From NCBI GenBank assembly GCA_013339895.1, contig JABACO010000005.1:2967731-3031730 (forward strand): a stretch of DNA of 64,000 nucleotides, given 5' to 3'. Below, one piece after another: positions 51,207-61,142 of this stretch (positions are counted from its first letter, which is position 1; each line of letters starts with the position of its first letter). A program made the translations under genes and the position numbers. The notes under the pieces are model-generated. The model saw nothing but the letters and a program-made list of their open reading frames with translations. It did not search any database and was not told the origin of the DNA. The DNA is from Ephydatia muelleri. Lineage: Eukaryota; Porifera; Demospongiae; Spongillida; Spongillidae.

Positions 51207-52010
51207 AGAATTCGCTCAGCTTCATAGAAAATTCGTTACCACTTCAGGTTTGCAAAAACTTATAGCCACATGCCTCCTGATCATCGCTGTAATATGCTTA
51301 CTTTCCAGTTCAGTCACCAAAAGCCACGTCGTCTGATTTAGTAACGCCCACCCTACTAAATACGTGCCGCGTGGCCTTATAAAACTGTATGCGCATGCTA
51401 GCTATGAGGGATGTCAATTGTGCGCATCGACAGGACATGCCAGGAAAGAGGGTGCAGTGTTTTAGTTTGTTGTAATTTCTTGATTTGCTGGCTCTGCTGA
51501 GTCATGGTCAGCTTTTAAAACATGGATGTCTGTAATGAGGCATCATTTTAGAATGTTGTGTTAATACCGTAAATTACCTAATTGTAGACCTAGTTTCCAG
51601 CCGCATACAACCGTGGGGCGTAGGCCTAGTTTGTTTCCACGCGTTCAATGAGAGCAGACCGCTGTGCGCTGTGGTCCGGTGTTTAGACAAAGGAGCTGGA
51701 CGTACGTTGTGATAATTTTGGCGTGAATAATACATTCCATAGTAGACCGTATACGTTAAATTAGATTACATCACTTGCTTTGCGGTTTTCTTGTTTAGTT
51801 ACATGATAACAAAATTCTAAAACTATCCTTGTGCCAGGAGTCCTGTCAGACACGAATAACGCCTAGTTTGGCTCGAATCGTATTTGGTAGTTACTACAGC
51901 CTAACTACCAATATACAGCTTCGAGACTATTTGATCACAATAGGCACTCTTCCAGCCAATTCTGAACTATAGTTATATATCGTGGCCGCGACGATATATT
52001 AATCGTCGAT
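51207..52010 (+). promoter_or_regulatory. Upstream region of the giant gene, with a palindrome 11 bases before the start codon
   Basis: No gene is seen in these 800 bases, which must contain the promoter and 5' UTR. At 51,975-51,999 ATATATCGT and ACGATATAT form a perfect 9-bp inverted repeat around GGCCGCG, followed 11 bases later by the ATG. This could be a 5'-UTR hairpin or an operator-like site. No TATA box can be assigned with confidence. Confidence 0.35.
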
Positions 52011-55000
52011 ATGTCTGCATGCGTGGTAAGTGCTCAAGACGACGAAGTTGACGATGACTGTGAACAAAGTACCCACGTAAGCAAAGTCGCCACTCACTTA
52101 TCCGTCTCGGAGCAGAATTGGAAGCAGCTGAACAAGGCACTGAATGCAGCAGCGTCTCGAGCAGAGAAGGAGGAAGTGTTTCGCGTGTATCTTGTCAGCA
52201 TTTTCGACGAGAAGATGGGAGAATTCCTACACAGTTCGGAAGGAGAGCGTCAGAAGTGGGAAGCTTCCCGTAACCAGGATTTTGTGGTACTGTCCACTTT
52301 AGCGAACAAGCATGGATGCATGCACATCGTGGAGGAGCTCTTTCAGAAACAGTTAGACAAGGTGCAACCAGGCTCAGGTCTCCGAATGCAACCACTGGAT
52401 GAAATCATGTGTGCCAATTGCACTCCAATGATCAAGAATGGTGTTGCTGTGTGTGAGAAGAGAGGGACGATGGTCTGTTCAGGGTGCCACCTGGTGAAAT
52501 ATTGCTCTCAGAGATGTCAGAAGGAGCATTGGCCAACACATAAGGTTTTTTGCAAGTCGAGGTATGCTGAGATGGCCTGGCTGAAGGGCAGTAAGTACGA
52601 TATGACTGCAGAGGATGCCAATGCGGAACGAATGCCCCATATTGTGGATAGAAGATTCAATTCAAAGGCGATCCAGTTTCCGTCAAGTGCCACGAGCCTC
52701 CCAACGTCATGCAGTGCATGCTTGGCTGAGAGTGGGGACCTGAGTGACATAGTGCATACGATCCTCAGTGTTCCAGATGGATATGAGGGGGAGGTCACCC
52801 TACATCTCAACCATGTATCACCTTATGCGGCTTTCTGCAACCTGCTGTCACTGCTAGCCATGGGCACCCTTGGAGAGTTGAGTTACGACATGCTGATACA
52901 GTTGTGGTATTCAGTTGCAATAACTGGCGAACAAATGCTGAACATCACTGAAATGTGCATAAAGCTTGTTAAGGACTCTGAGGAAAAGGTGACGAAAGGT
53001 TCGTACTGTGCACCTTTGCCCAAACTGCCACAAGTCATGCTAACAATTGACCTCGAACCAAAGCATTGGTTCAAGATGGTCACTGAGAATACTTGGCAAT
53101 CACCACGACACATCAGAAAGTGCATGGAAGATCGGTGTAAGCACTTGTTCAGCCCTCAGGGGAAACGATATGCAGTTGAGATGCTCACTGCACTGTCCTC
53201 TCACCAGAGAGTCTCGTGGGACAACTTCGCACAGCTGGGCATGCTCCTCCCTTTAGGAGCATTCAATGCACGCCACAATGTGCAGAACCCATTCCTGTTC
53301 GATGTTAATCATTGCTGGAGGCCAGAAAGTCAGCTTGATCCTCTACAGTGCTGGTCGAGGGCTGAGACAATTGCAGCAGGGGAGGAGTGTCGGGTACCCA
53401 GCAATGATATTTATGGTGCATTGTTCTTCCTTATTCGGCGCAAGCTCTCTGAGTGCATCAGGAAGCTAAGCAAGCAGAGGTTTCACGTCATTGTCACCTG
53501 CTGTGAGCCAAATGCCCTCGTGCATCGACTCCAACAATCCAAGACAGCACTGCACTATATCTCAGGGGTGGATGCTGCACAGCTGCAGTTTACACATTCA
53601 GACGATCAGGAACTCTCTGCCCTCAGTGTTGGGGCTCTGAAGGAGATCATTCAGGGTGCAGGCCTACCATCAGAAGGATGCCTGGTAAAGAGTGATCTTG
53701 TGGATTGTGCTGCCTTGATTCATGGATGTGTTGCACCATCCAATCCAGGTAAGGATGTTTCTGCAGCAGACACAACGTTGCCACCCACACAACAACAATC
53801 CGACGAGGCAAGTGAGTGGAGAAGGTTCATAGAGACTCGAGCAAGCCTTGATCCTCCCGATATCCTTGCTGTCTGCTATCTTGCCCAGCTTGGTGAGATG
53901 AAGTGGATGGAGAAAGGTGTGGATATGTTGATTCCCGAATGCCTTGCCCTCTATGGCTGGAATCAACTGTGTTGGTTTAGTTCTGAGAATGCATTGAGTG
54001 CCTTATCACATCTGCAGCAAGCAAAAGACATGAAGAATGCTAACGGGCTCCTTTTCTGGGGTTTGGCTATGGAGAGTGCATACAGAGATGCCACTGATGC
54101 TCACTCGGAAGCGTGGACCTGCTACTACGAGTCTGCATGCCTTGGAAATCATGCTGCCGTGTTTAATGTAGCACATGTCTTGGCAGCTCGCGGAGATCAC
54201 AAACAGGCAGTTGGGTGGTGGAAAAAGGTGGGTTGGCATGGGCCTTCATTGTTTGAGCTGTATCGCTGTTACCTTCATGGGCATGGCTGCACACAAGATG
54301 TCCTGAAAGCGAGAAAGTACTTGCTGCAGGCTGCTGATCAAGGCTATGGCCCTGCATGCACTACCTTGAGTGAGTGGTATTGCACTGGCTGGGAGAATGT
54401 GCTCCGTAAGAACCCAGAGAAACAAGCACATTGGTGCAAGCAGGCCACCATCTCATCAGAGAAGCATCCTCTGCATATTTATACACACCTCTTGCGGAAC
54501 TTAGTTGGGACAACAAATGCCACTCCAGCCTGGTGGAAGTCTCTAAGAGCAATGTTGGAATTGATGAAACTAAGTAGTGGCGGAACTGAGTCTGAGTGTT
54601 CAGTGAGTGCTAAAGCAGATAACACGTTTGACACATTGAAGTTCGCTTTTGAGGGAACAGAGAAATTTATGATGGAAATGAATCTGACACCATCTAATGC
54701 AGGATGCATATGTGACTTTGGTTCAACCCCGCTGCATCATTCATTTCTTCTGAGAGCAGAGAGATTGGGCCTAACATCAGATGAACGGCTGCAGCTGCAG
54801 GGCATTGTGCAGGAAATCACAGATGTTCTGACCAGCAGCAGAGTAATCGCCTCAGTGAAAGTATGTGGTTCATATGGGAAAGGCACTGCTGTAAGTGGTT
54901 GTGCTGACCTCGACATTGTGGCAATCACTGTGCAATGCTTTGAGAGCGATATGTACCTGTCTCTGCAGCACCATGCAGCCACTCTACTCAAAGACAACCT

Positions 55001-58000
55001 CAAGGTGGATTTAAAATATAGGCCACTGGCTTTATCCTTCACATACAAGCATGTGGAGATTGATGTGGTACTAGCTAGCCCCAACATTGAGCCCATTTCG
55101 CAGTGTTACCTTCCACCACGGCCACGCTTCTTTCGTAGGCCCTCGTTATCTGTTCAAGAGTGTGCTTTCCTTTGTGCACAGCCCCCTCTATTTGGCGCTG
55201 TTGTGCGGCTATTGAAGAAGTGGCGAGCAAGTGCAGAGAACTGGCCTCGTCACTGCAAGCCACGTTCCTTTTTACTGGAGCTCATCGCATTAGCAGCAGT
55301 TCAAAAATTCGATGCCTCGCAGTTCACTGAAGAAACTGTCTGCAATGGTTTTGTCACTTCACTTGAGTTATTACTACAAGTAATCAGTGGTGATCTTAAG
55401 CTGTACTGGGTTGACAACTACCCTGAATATAGCATCGAGTTTGAGAACTATGATGGGCCAATTGTGATGGATCCCTTCGATCCCACGAACAACGTGGCTG
55501 GGCTGCTTCAGATCCAGGATTGGCATCCCTTGAGCCACCTTGCTGAGCAGACCCTCATTTCAGTAAGGGATCGCAAACTCATGCAGAGAGTCATCCATAT
55601 TACACCAACTGCTGAGCCAAGTGTGTCTGCTATCTCTCCCCAGTATAGATTTTCGTGCTTCATTCTCAGGGCAGAGCAGTTTATGAGAGTTGGCAATCTG
55701 GAGGAAGCACTGGATGCCCTAGCAGCTGCATCACAGATTGACAGCTCAAACATAAAACTGAAATACATGTGGCGCAAGTGCATCATGACACAGCTGTTTT
55801 CCGAAGAATGTGAGGCAAAGCAATCACCATTGACAGAAGCTGAGTTGCTCTCGAGATTGAAAGATGCTGTTGTGGACTCAGAACGAGTATCGAGATTTGG
55901 GAAGGAAGAGAAGAAAATGTTTGCCCGGCCAGCAAAAGCACCCGATTTTGTCTCCAAGGACATTGGTGCATGCGAGGAGATGGACATACCATTCTCGACC
56001 TACATGCGTTTGCGTGATGAGGCTGATAGCAACTCCTCAGAAGAGGAAGACATCCCACAGATGGTGACGCTGTTTCCTGATCCCAGTGAAGATGAGCTCT
56101 ACACTCCAAAGATCACCAGTACAGTCTGGAAATCATCTTTTAAGGATGGATTGTACCATGCATGGTTGATGTTGAGGCAACTGACTGACAAGATGCCTTC
56201 GAAAGAGCAGCGAGATATGTACACTAGGGCTAGTCTGCAGTCTGTGTTGGCATATAATGCGCTTTGTGTGGGTAAAGATGTTATTGGCCTTGATCGTATG
56301 ACAGCTTCCATCCTGACAACAGCTCAAACTGTACAGGAGCCTAAGTTACATGCACTCGCCCTCACTGCTGCTAAGCGAGTGAAGAGAGAAGTTTCTTCAG
56401 AGATGCAGGTCTTACTTCACTGTGGCCTCAGTCTGCAAGTGGCAGCCAGCATTGTCCTTGTGCAGATGCATGTGATAATGCACGCATGGACCAAGGCTAG
56501 AGAAGCTCTGAAGCCTCTTATGAAACGAGATGACTTTCGGAATCGAGCTGATATTTGTTATTTTATTGGGAATAGCTTGCAGTGGACACAAGATTATGAA
56601 GCAGCTATGTTGTGGAACGAACGAGGGATCACAGCAGATCCCACCTTCCGTATGAATCTCTGGGCACTCGGGTATGCAATGATTTATGCAAAGTCGACAG
56701 ATGAAGCCGACCCAGAGCAAAAGTCGCACATCATGAAGACTGCAGAGAAGCACTTATGGCAGTACATCAAGCTAGGGGTACCAGAAGACAGACACCGTTG
56801 TGATGCAATGTACGAGTTGGTCAATGTGGCTATGTTTTCATTGAATTTTCAGGAGGGTCATCGCAGATTGGAGATGGCTATTGAGGCAGATATCAGGCGC
56901 ACTCAGATCTACAACGAACCCAGCAATAATGGTGTTAAGAAGTGGCTGCTGGTGTATGGAACCAGAATAGAGCAGGTAGCAAAGGTGACTGGAGATATGC
57001 GAAAAGACGATCCTGAGAAAAATCTATTTTTTGATACTCTGCGAAAACTCTGTGAAAATCCACTCCTGATTACTGTTGATTGGGCAATGCAACTGAAGAA
57101 TGTGTCATGTGTAGGCTTGCATACCATGAGGAATCACTTTTCTCAGATAATAGCCACATCGTTTTGGAGTGGCGACAAATCAGAGTCTGAATTTGCTGCT
57201 AACGTTCTAAAGAATCTGACAAAATGTGACGATAATGATGACAGTGTTGAGAGGGAAGATGATGTGAACAAAGAGCAAGGGGAAAAGCCAAAGGGCATGC
57301 AGCAGATAGTGGTAGACTGTGAAGGGTATGGCAATTTTCTTTCGTTGGGGGAAGCACTCAGGAGTGATTGTGTTTCCACTTGCACAGTGATTACAATGAA
57401 AGGAGGCACGTACAAGGAAAAGATAGGTCTTTGCATTGAGCACGAACACCTCACCATACGAGCAGAGAACAGTAAAGAGAAGGTTATTATCCAGTCATAT
57501 GATGGGATCCAAGTGGAGGCCAATCACGTGACCCTATCAGGGTTATCAGTAGACCTTTTGAGTCCCAAGGGTCATGACGGTATAGAAGAACTATGTGGTC
57601 ATGCCATCCATGTACGAGCTGGCACAGCTGTGGTGCTGGAAAACTGCAGTGCTACTAGCACAACAGGTGCAGCGATCTGTGTAGGGGACAGGGTGTGCTC
57701 TAGTGAGATTGAGGTTGCAATGGTGATGTGCAATGCAAGATCGAGTGTCAGCAATGCTATCATTTGCGCGGGTTCGCACACCCAACTGCAGCTGCAACAA
57801 TGCGATGCCAGTCACTCCAGGAATGGGCTGGAGGTGCGAATGGGAGCCACAGCTTTTGTGAGAAGCTCACACTTCTCTTGCAACAAGAATTTTGGCCTCT
57901 ATGTATGGCAGCATGCGAGTGCAAAGACAGTTATCGGGCCAGATAATGTCATACAGGACAATCAAGGCTCAGGAGCCATGCTGGCAGCACGAGGCATCGT

Positions 58001-59348
58001 CTTTCATCATAACAAGGTCACTGGGAATAAGCGGTTTGGGGTCAGTGTTGAGCCTGATCCAGCCCCTGGTTTCAAAGATGTCACGGTCAAGGTAGAAGAC
58101 TGCGAACTCTCTCAGAATGGCTACGGTGGAGTTGAATTCTGCGGGGGAACGTGTGGTGTCATCTCTGGCTGCCGCATAGAAAAGAACAATTATTGTGGCA
58201 TCATGGTGGGCTTTGGTGTGGAGAAGTTGAGCATTGCAGGTAACCAAATCCAAGGCAATTACTCATTGCAAGATTCTGGCATCGAGATGCATGGCAGGGC
58301 AATAGTGGCAAACAATAACGAGTTCAGCAACAATCAGATGACTTGTGAAAAAGCAAAAGAGTTTGTCAAGGCAATAGACTTTGCCAAGTTGAGTGAAAGC
58401 CATCAAAAAAGGCACATAAGTCAGAGGAGCCATGAGAATTTAATGTTCAAACACATGGCTCCTCACCTGTTTGGACAAATTTGGTGTGTCAAATGTGGTG
58501 CTGAAGTCGGGCCTCGCAAGAAGATGGTGCCTTGTGTCAAATGCAATGAAGTGGTGTACTGTTCCATGCAATGCCTCAAAGCAGATGCCGATCAGCATCA
58601 GAAGTCATGCCGTCCAGTGCCATTCTACAACACTATTGGTGGAGAGGCGATCACGCTTGATGCTGATGACCTGCAGTACATGCAGGCAGAGCGAGAAAAT
58701 GCAGGCATGACATGTGCCAACTGCGATACCATGGCAAACAACATGCATTTCAAGAAGTGTGCTGCTTGCAAGCGTGTTGCCTACTGTTCAAAAGAATGCC
58801 AGAAAAAGCATTGGCCTGTCCACAAAACTGTATGTAAGAGTGCACCCATGGAATCTTGTAGCAAAAAGACAAAGAAGGTGGTATCTCTGTCTTCATCTTT
58901 TGTGTCTGTGAAAGCCACCACTCAGTATCCATTGGAAGCTAAGCGTACGTCCAGGAGAGGCACAAATAATACATACATTAATACGTATATGGGTCCTGAT
59001 GGCAGTGTGGTGACTGGAATTGTAGACCCTGTGGGCGTGTTTCAGTTGTCGAGTGATGCAGAGCCAATGGTCATCAAGATACAAGGGAATGAGGATGCCC
59101 TCATCAAGAAAAATACCTTCCTTCAGTTTTATAATGAGGATCGGAGTGTGAGGGGGTGGATTCAAGCTTCTATGAATACCACAGGGGAGTTTAAAGATGC
59201 TTACACACTGATATGTGACACAATTATGCGGTTTGGGGATGCAGGTCGGTTTGGTGGCATGAAAGGTTATTTTGAGGCGATGGTTCAAAGGGACATGGAG
59301 GTGAAGGTGAATTGTGGGAATCTGGTTGCTGGAAACATTGAGTGGTGA
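52011..59348 (+). CDS. Giant MYND / Sel1 / OAS-nucleotidyltransferase / beta-helix protein, 2,445 residues, one exon
   Basis: Domains by residue: MYND finger 134-181 (C134, C137...C165, C169, H177, C181); DUF4470-like region about 235-450; SAP-like motif about 532-572; Sel1 repeats about 674-817; OAS-type nucleotidyltransferase about 895-1180; TPR-like helices about 1215-1245 and 1507-1650; right-handed beta-helix about 1763-2110; MYND fingers 2159-2200 and 2235-2275; unrecognised C-terminus about 2300-2445. The OAS core has GSYGKGT at 953-959, catalytic D966 and D968, third aspartate D1018 (VEIDVVL), and OAS C-terminal motifs LIALAAVQKF-type helix, YWVDNY and MDPFDPTNN. OAS enzymes link ATP into 2'-5' oligoadenylates when bound to dsRNA. 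The ATG has G at -3 and the frame is open to TGA without introns. No signal peptide or membrane helix is seen, so it is probably cytosolic. The substrate and trigger are unknown. Confidence 0.93.
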   Translation: MSACVVSAQDDEVDDDCEQSTHVSKVATHLSVSEQNWKQLNKALNAAASRAEKEEVFRVYLVSIFDEKMGEFLHSSEGERQKWEASRNQDFVVLSTLANKHGCMHIVEELFQKQLDKVQPGSGLRMQPLDEIMCANCTPMIKNGVAVCEKRGTMVCSGCHLVKYCSQRCQKEHWPTHKVFCKSRYAEMAWLKGSKYDMTAEDANAERMPHIVDRRFNSKAIQFPSSATSLPTSCSACLAESGDLSDIVHTILSVPDGYEGEVTLHLNHVSPYAAFCNLLSLLAMGTLGELSYDMLIQLWYSVAITGEQMLNITEMCIKLVKDSEEKVTKGSYCAPLPKLPQVMLTIDLEPKHWFKMVTENTWQSPRHIRKCMEDRCKHLFSPQGKRYAVEMLTALSSHQRVSWDNFAQLGMLLPLGAFNARHNVQNPFLFDVNHCWRPESQLDPLQCWSRAETIAAGEECRVPSNDIYGALFFLIRRKLSECIRKLSKQRFHVIVTCCEPNALVHRLQQSKTALHYISGVDAAQLQFTHSDDQELSALSVGALKEIIQGAGLPSEGCLVKSDLVDCAALIHGCVAPSNPGKDVSAADTTLPPTQQQSDEASEWRRFIETRASLDPPDILAVCYLAQLGEMKWMEKGVDMLIPECLALYGWNQLCWFSSENALSALSHLQQAKDMKNANGLLFWGLAMESAYRDATDAHSEAWTCYYESACLGNHAAVFNVAHVLAARGDHKQAVGWWKKVGWHGPSLFELYRCYLHGHGCTQDVLKARKYLLQAADQGYGPACTTLSEWYCTGWENVLRKNPEKQAHWCKQATISSEKHPLHIYTHLLRNLVGTTNATPAWWKSLRAMLELMKLSSGGTESECSVSAKADNTFDTLKFAFEGTEKFMMEMNLTPSNAGCICDFGSTPLHHSFLLRAERLGLTSDERLQLQGIVQEITDVLTSSRVIASVKVCGSYGKGTAVSGCADLDIVAITVQCFESDMYLSLQHHAATLLKDNLKVDLKYRPLALSFTYKHVEIDVVLASPNIEPISQCYLPPRPRFFRRPSLSVQECAFLCAQPPLFGAVVRLLKKWRASAENWPRHCKPRSFLLELIALAAVQKFDASQFTEETVCNGFVTSLELLLQVISGDLKLYWVDNYPEYSIEFENYDGPIVMDPFDPTNNVAGLLQIQDWHPLSHLAEQTLISVRDRKLMQRVIHITPTAEPSVSAISPQYRFSCFILRAEQFMRVGNLEEALDALAAASQIDSSNIKLKYMWRKCIMTQLFSEECEAKQSPLTEAELLSRLKDAVVDSERVSRFGKEEKKMFARPAKAPDFVSKDIGACEEMDIPFSTYMRLRDEADSNSSEEEDIPQMVTLFPDPSEDELYTPKITSTVWKSSFKDGLYHAWLMLRQLTDKMPSKEQRDMYTRASLQSVLAYNALCVGKDVIGLDRMTASILTTAQTVQEPKLHALALTAAKRVKREVSSEMQVLLHCGLSLQVAASIVLVQMHVIMHAWTKAREALKPLMKRDDFRNRADICYFIGNSLQWTQDYEAAMLWNERGITADPTFRMNLWALGYAMIYAKSTDEADPEQKSHIMKTAEKHLWQYIKLGVPEDRHRCDAMYELVNVAMFSLNFQEGHRRLEMAIEADIRRTQIYNEPSNNGVKKWLLVYGTRIEQVAKVTGDMRKDDPEKNLFFDTLRKLCENPLLITVDWAMQLKNVSCVGLHTMRNHFSQIIATSFWSGDKSESEFAANVLKNLTKCDDNDDSVEREDDVNKEQGEKPKGMQQIVVDCEGYGNFLSLGEALRSDCVSTCTVITMKGGTYKEKIGLCIEHEHLTIRAENSKEKVIIQSYDGIQVEANHVTLSGLSVDLLSPKGHDGIEELCGHAIHVRAGTAVVLENCSATSTTGAAICVGDRVCSSEIEVAMVMCNARSSVSNAIICAGSHTQLQLQQCDASHSRNGLEVRMGATAFVRSSHFSCNKNFGLYVWQHASAKTVIGPDNVIQDNQGSGAMLAARGIVFHHNKVTGNKRFGVSVEPDPAPGFKDVTVKVEDCELSQNGYGGVEFCGGTCGVISGCRIEKNNYCGIMVGFGVEKLSIAGNQIQGNYSLQDSGIEMHGRAIVANNNEFSNNQMTCEKAKEFVKAIDFAKLSESHQKRHISQRSHENLMFKHMAPHLFGQIWCVKCGAEVGPRKKMVPCVKCNEVVYCSMQCLKADADQHQKSCRPVPFYNTIGGEAITLDADDLQYMQAERENAGMTCANCDTMANNMHFKKCAACKRVAYCSKECQKKHWPVHKTVCKSAPMESCSKKTKKVVSLSSSFVSVKATTQYPLEAKRTSRRGTNNTYINTYMGPDGSVVTGIVDPVGVFQLSSDAEPMVIKIQGNEDALIKKNTFLQFYNEDRSVRGWIQASMNTTGEFKDAYTLICDTIMRFGDAGRFGGMKGYFEAMVQRDMEVKVNCGNLVAGNIEW

Positions 59349-60493
59349 GAGTTCAGGTGAGAGGGCCTTATAAGCATGGGTGCACTATTAGCAAACTGGT
59401 CCAACTATGAATGTGTGCGATTTACAGCTTGTGTGCTTCCTAAAGTTCGTGCATGTCCAGAAATGGCCCATACGTTGATGAAAATCTTGCTTTTTTTTTT
59501 TTTCAAAATGAATCTAAAATAATTATAATGTGTGTTTTTCATCCAAGTCAACTTTAACACCCATTCCATGAGAAAAGCATACTTTTTAAGCTCATTTTTT
59601 GTAATTTAAATGTGTCAGAGATGAAATTTGAATCAGTGTTTATCAATTAGTTGGAAAAAGGTATACATCTCTCTAACTACAGGTTAGGGTTCAAGACCTG
59701 CATTCGTCTGAAGTTAATTGGTCAGGATTAACCATATCCAGAAATGACCCATACATTGGAGGACATCCACAAAAAAAAATTTCAGTTTCAGATTTTTATG
59801 CTTTGTGAAGTTATAATCAAGATATGTTATTTAATTAATTACTACATATTTGATGTAATTTGGGGGGAAGAGGGGGGGGGAGGTCGATAAAAACTATTTG
59901 AATTAACAATATTTATGAGCAATTACAATTAATCTTCAATACCAGGCAGTGGTCCTAGATCTAGACTGTTAGCCGTCCTAGATCTAGGACTACATGCCAT
60001 ATTACAGCTTTGAAATTAATTGAAATAAACATTGTATTTTCAACCTTAATGTTTTATTATGCTCTCCAATCATAGTTGAATAAATATTAGTTAAATTCAT
60101 TTATTTTCAAGTATTACTGCAGCAAATTAGTTTATTGCAAAAATTGGTGAAAAAAGTGGAGAAAGTGAATTGGTTTCTTTTTTTTTTTTGCTTTAACTTC
60201 ACACCCATATGTGCTCTATTTCAGGGGAACACAATTTTAACATTAGTATAACACTGCCCTAGAACTGAATTCTGATTTATGTATACTTTATGCTCCAATC
60301 CTTACATGTGATGAGATAAACGAATTTGGTTTGAGTGACATCTATAAATGATAGCATTTACATGAAGAGCAAAATTAGCATTCAGGAAGATAATTTTTAT
60401 AATTGACCTAGCCAGACACAATCCTTTATGGTACTGCTAGTTAGTGCTCTTTCCTCAAATTAATTAACCAATTATATTGTGATTTTAATAGAT
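59349..60493 (+). other. 3' region of the giant gene
   Basis: AT-rich, no gene. Possible polyadenylation hexamers AATAAA occur near 60,018 and 60,079. Two related segments around 59,456 and 59,735 share CCAGAAATGxCCCATAC followed by an A- or T-run. A stretch at 59,940-59,990 repeats CCTAGATCTAG. Confidence 0.4.
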
Positions 60494-60926
60494 GTTACGG
60501 CCGGCCCGATTTAAAACCCGACCCGCTTTAAAGCCGGTCGCCCGCTTTAAAACCGATCGACCCCGCTTGCAAGCCGGTCGACCGGCTTTAAAAACTGGTC
60601 GACCGGGTTTAAAACCTATATGCAAAACTGGCCCGCTTTAAAGCCGGTCGACCGGATTCATTATTTATATTATCTAAATATGAGACACGATTCATCCACC
60701 ATAGAAATGGGCCAGGAAGCCGTGGGTGTGATGAATCACCCCGGTATACAGGTGTATACATTTTCCTTAAATTGTTAATTCATAGGGTAATTATGAAGTA
60801 TCATGCATGAGAATAATACAGCAGCGCATCAATATGCAAGATACACACATGCACAACAGCTTAAAGACAATGCCAATGGCAATCACATTAGATATACTTC
60901 CATGCCAGCTATATTCGTTGTTACTA

Positions 60927-61142
60927 CTATTTCTGGCATGAATTACACATCCATGCAACGTGTTGAGGTTTTTTTTTTTCCAAATGCTTTGTTGTACTCG
61001 ATCCCAGACACTCTTGATGGAACCATTCCTTACAAATTTCACATTCAACCATGTTACCTTCCTCTATGCTCCAACATGTGCAGATTATTTCAAGCATCTC
61101 TGTCTTTCTTGTCACCTTCTCACCTTTTTGATACATGGACAA
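60927..61142 (-). CDS. PHD-finger fragment inside the transposon
   Basis: The 71-codon minus-strand frame reads ICTCWSIEEGNMVECEIC, KEWFHQECLG and WMCNSCQK. This is the PHD arrangement C-x-C...C-x2-C...H-x2-C...W-x-C-x2-C, complete for zinc binding. PHD fingers usually bind histone H3 tails; in transposons they are thought to guide chromatin targeting. A poly-A run (KKK) interrupts the loop. The start and flanking exons are uncertain. It could be the C-terminus of a transposase or a captured host domain. Confidence 0.6.
   Translation of the reverse strand: MSMYQKGEKVTRKTEMLEIICTCWSIEEGNMVECEICKEWFHQECLGSSTTKHLEKKKPQHVAWMCNSCQK

Noticed and set aside
51713..52010. Acquisition of the giant gene from bacteria by recent transfer
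   Set aside because: OAS C-terminal motifs and MYND fingers are eukaryotic, and base composition does not differ obviously from its surroundings. The lack of introns alone is not enough.
52195..58932. Antisense frames of up to 159 codons opposite the giant gene
   Set aside because: None shows a domain or splice logic; they are shadows of the long plus-strand frame.
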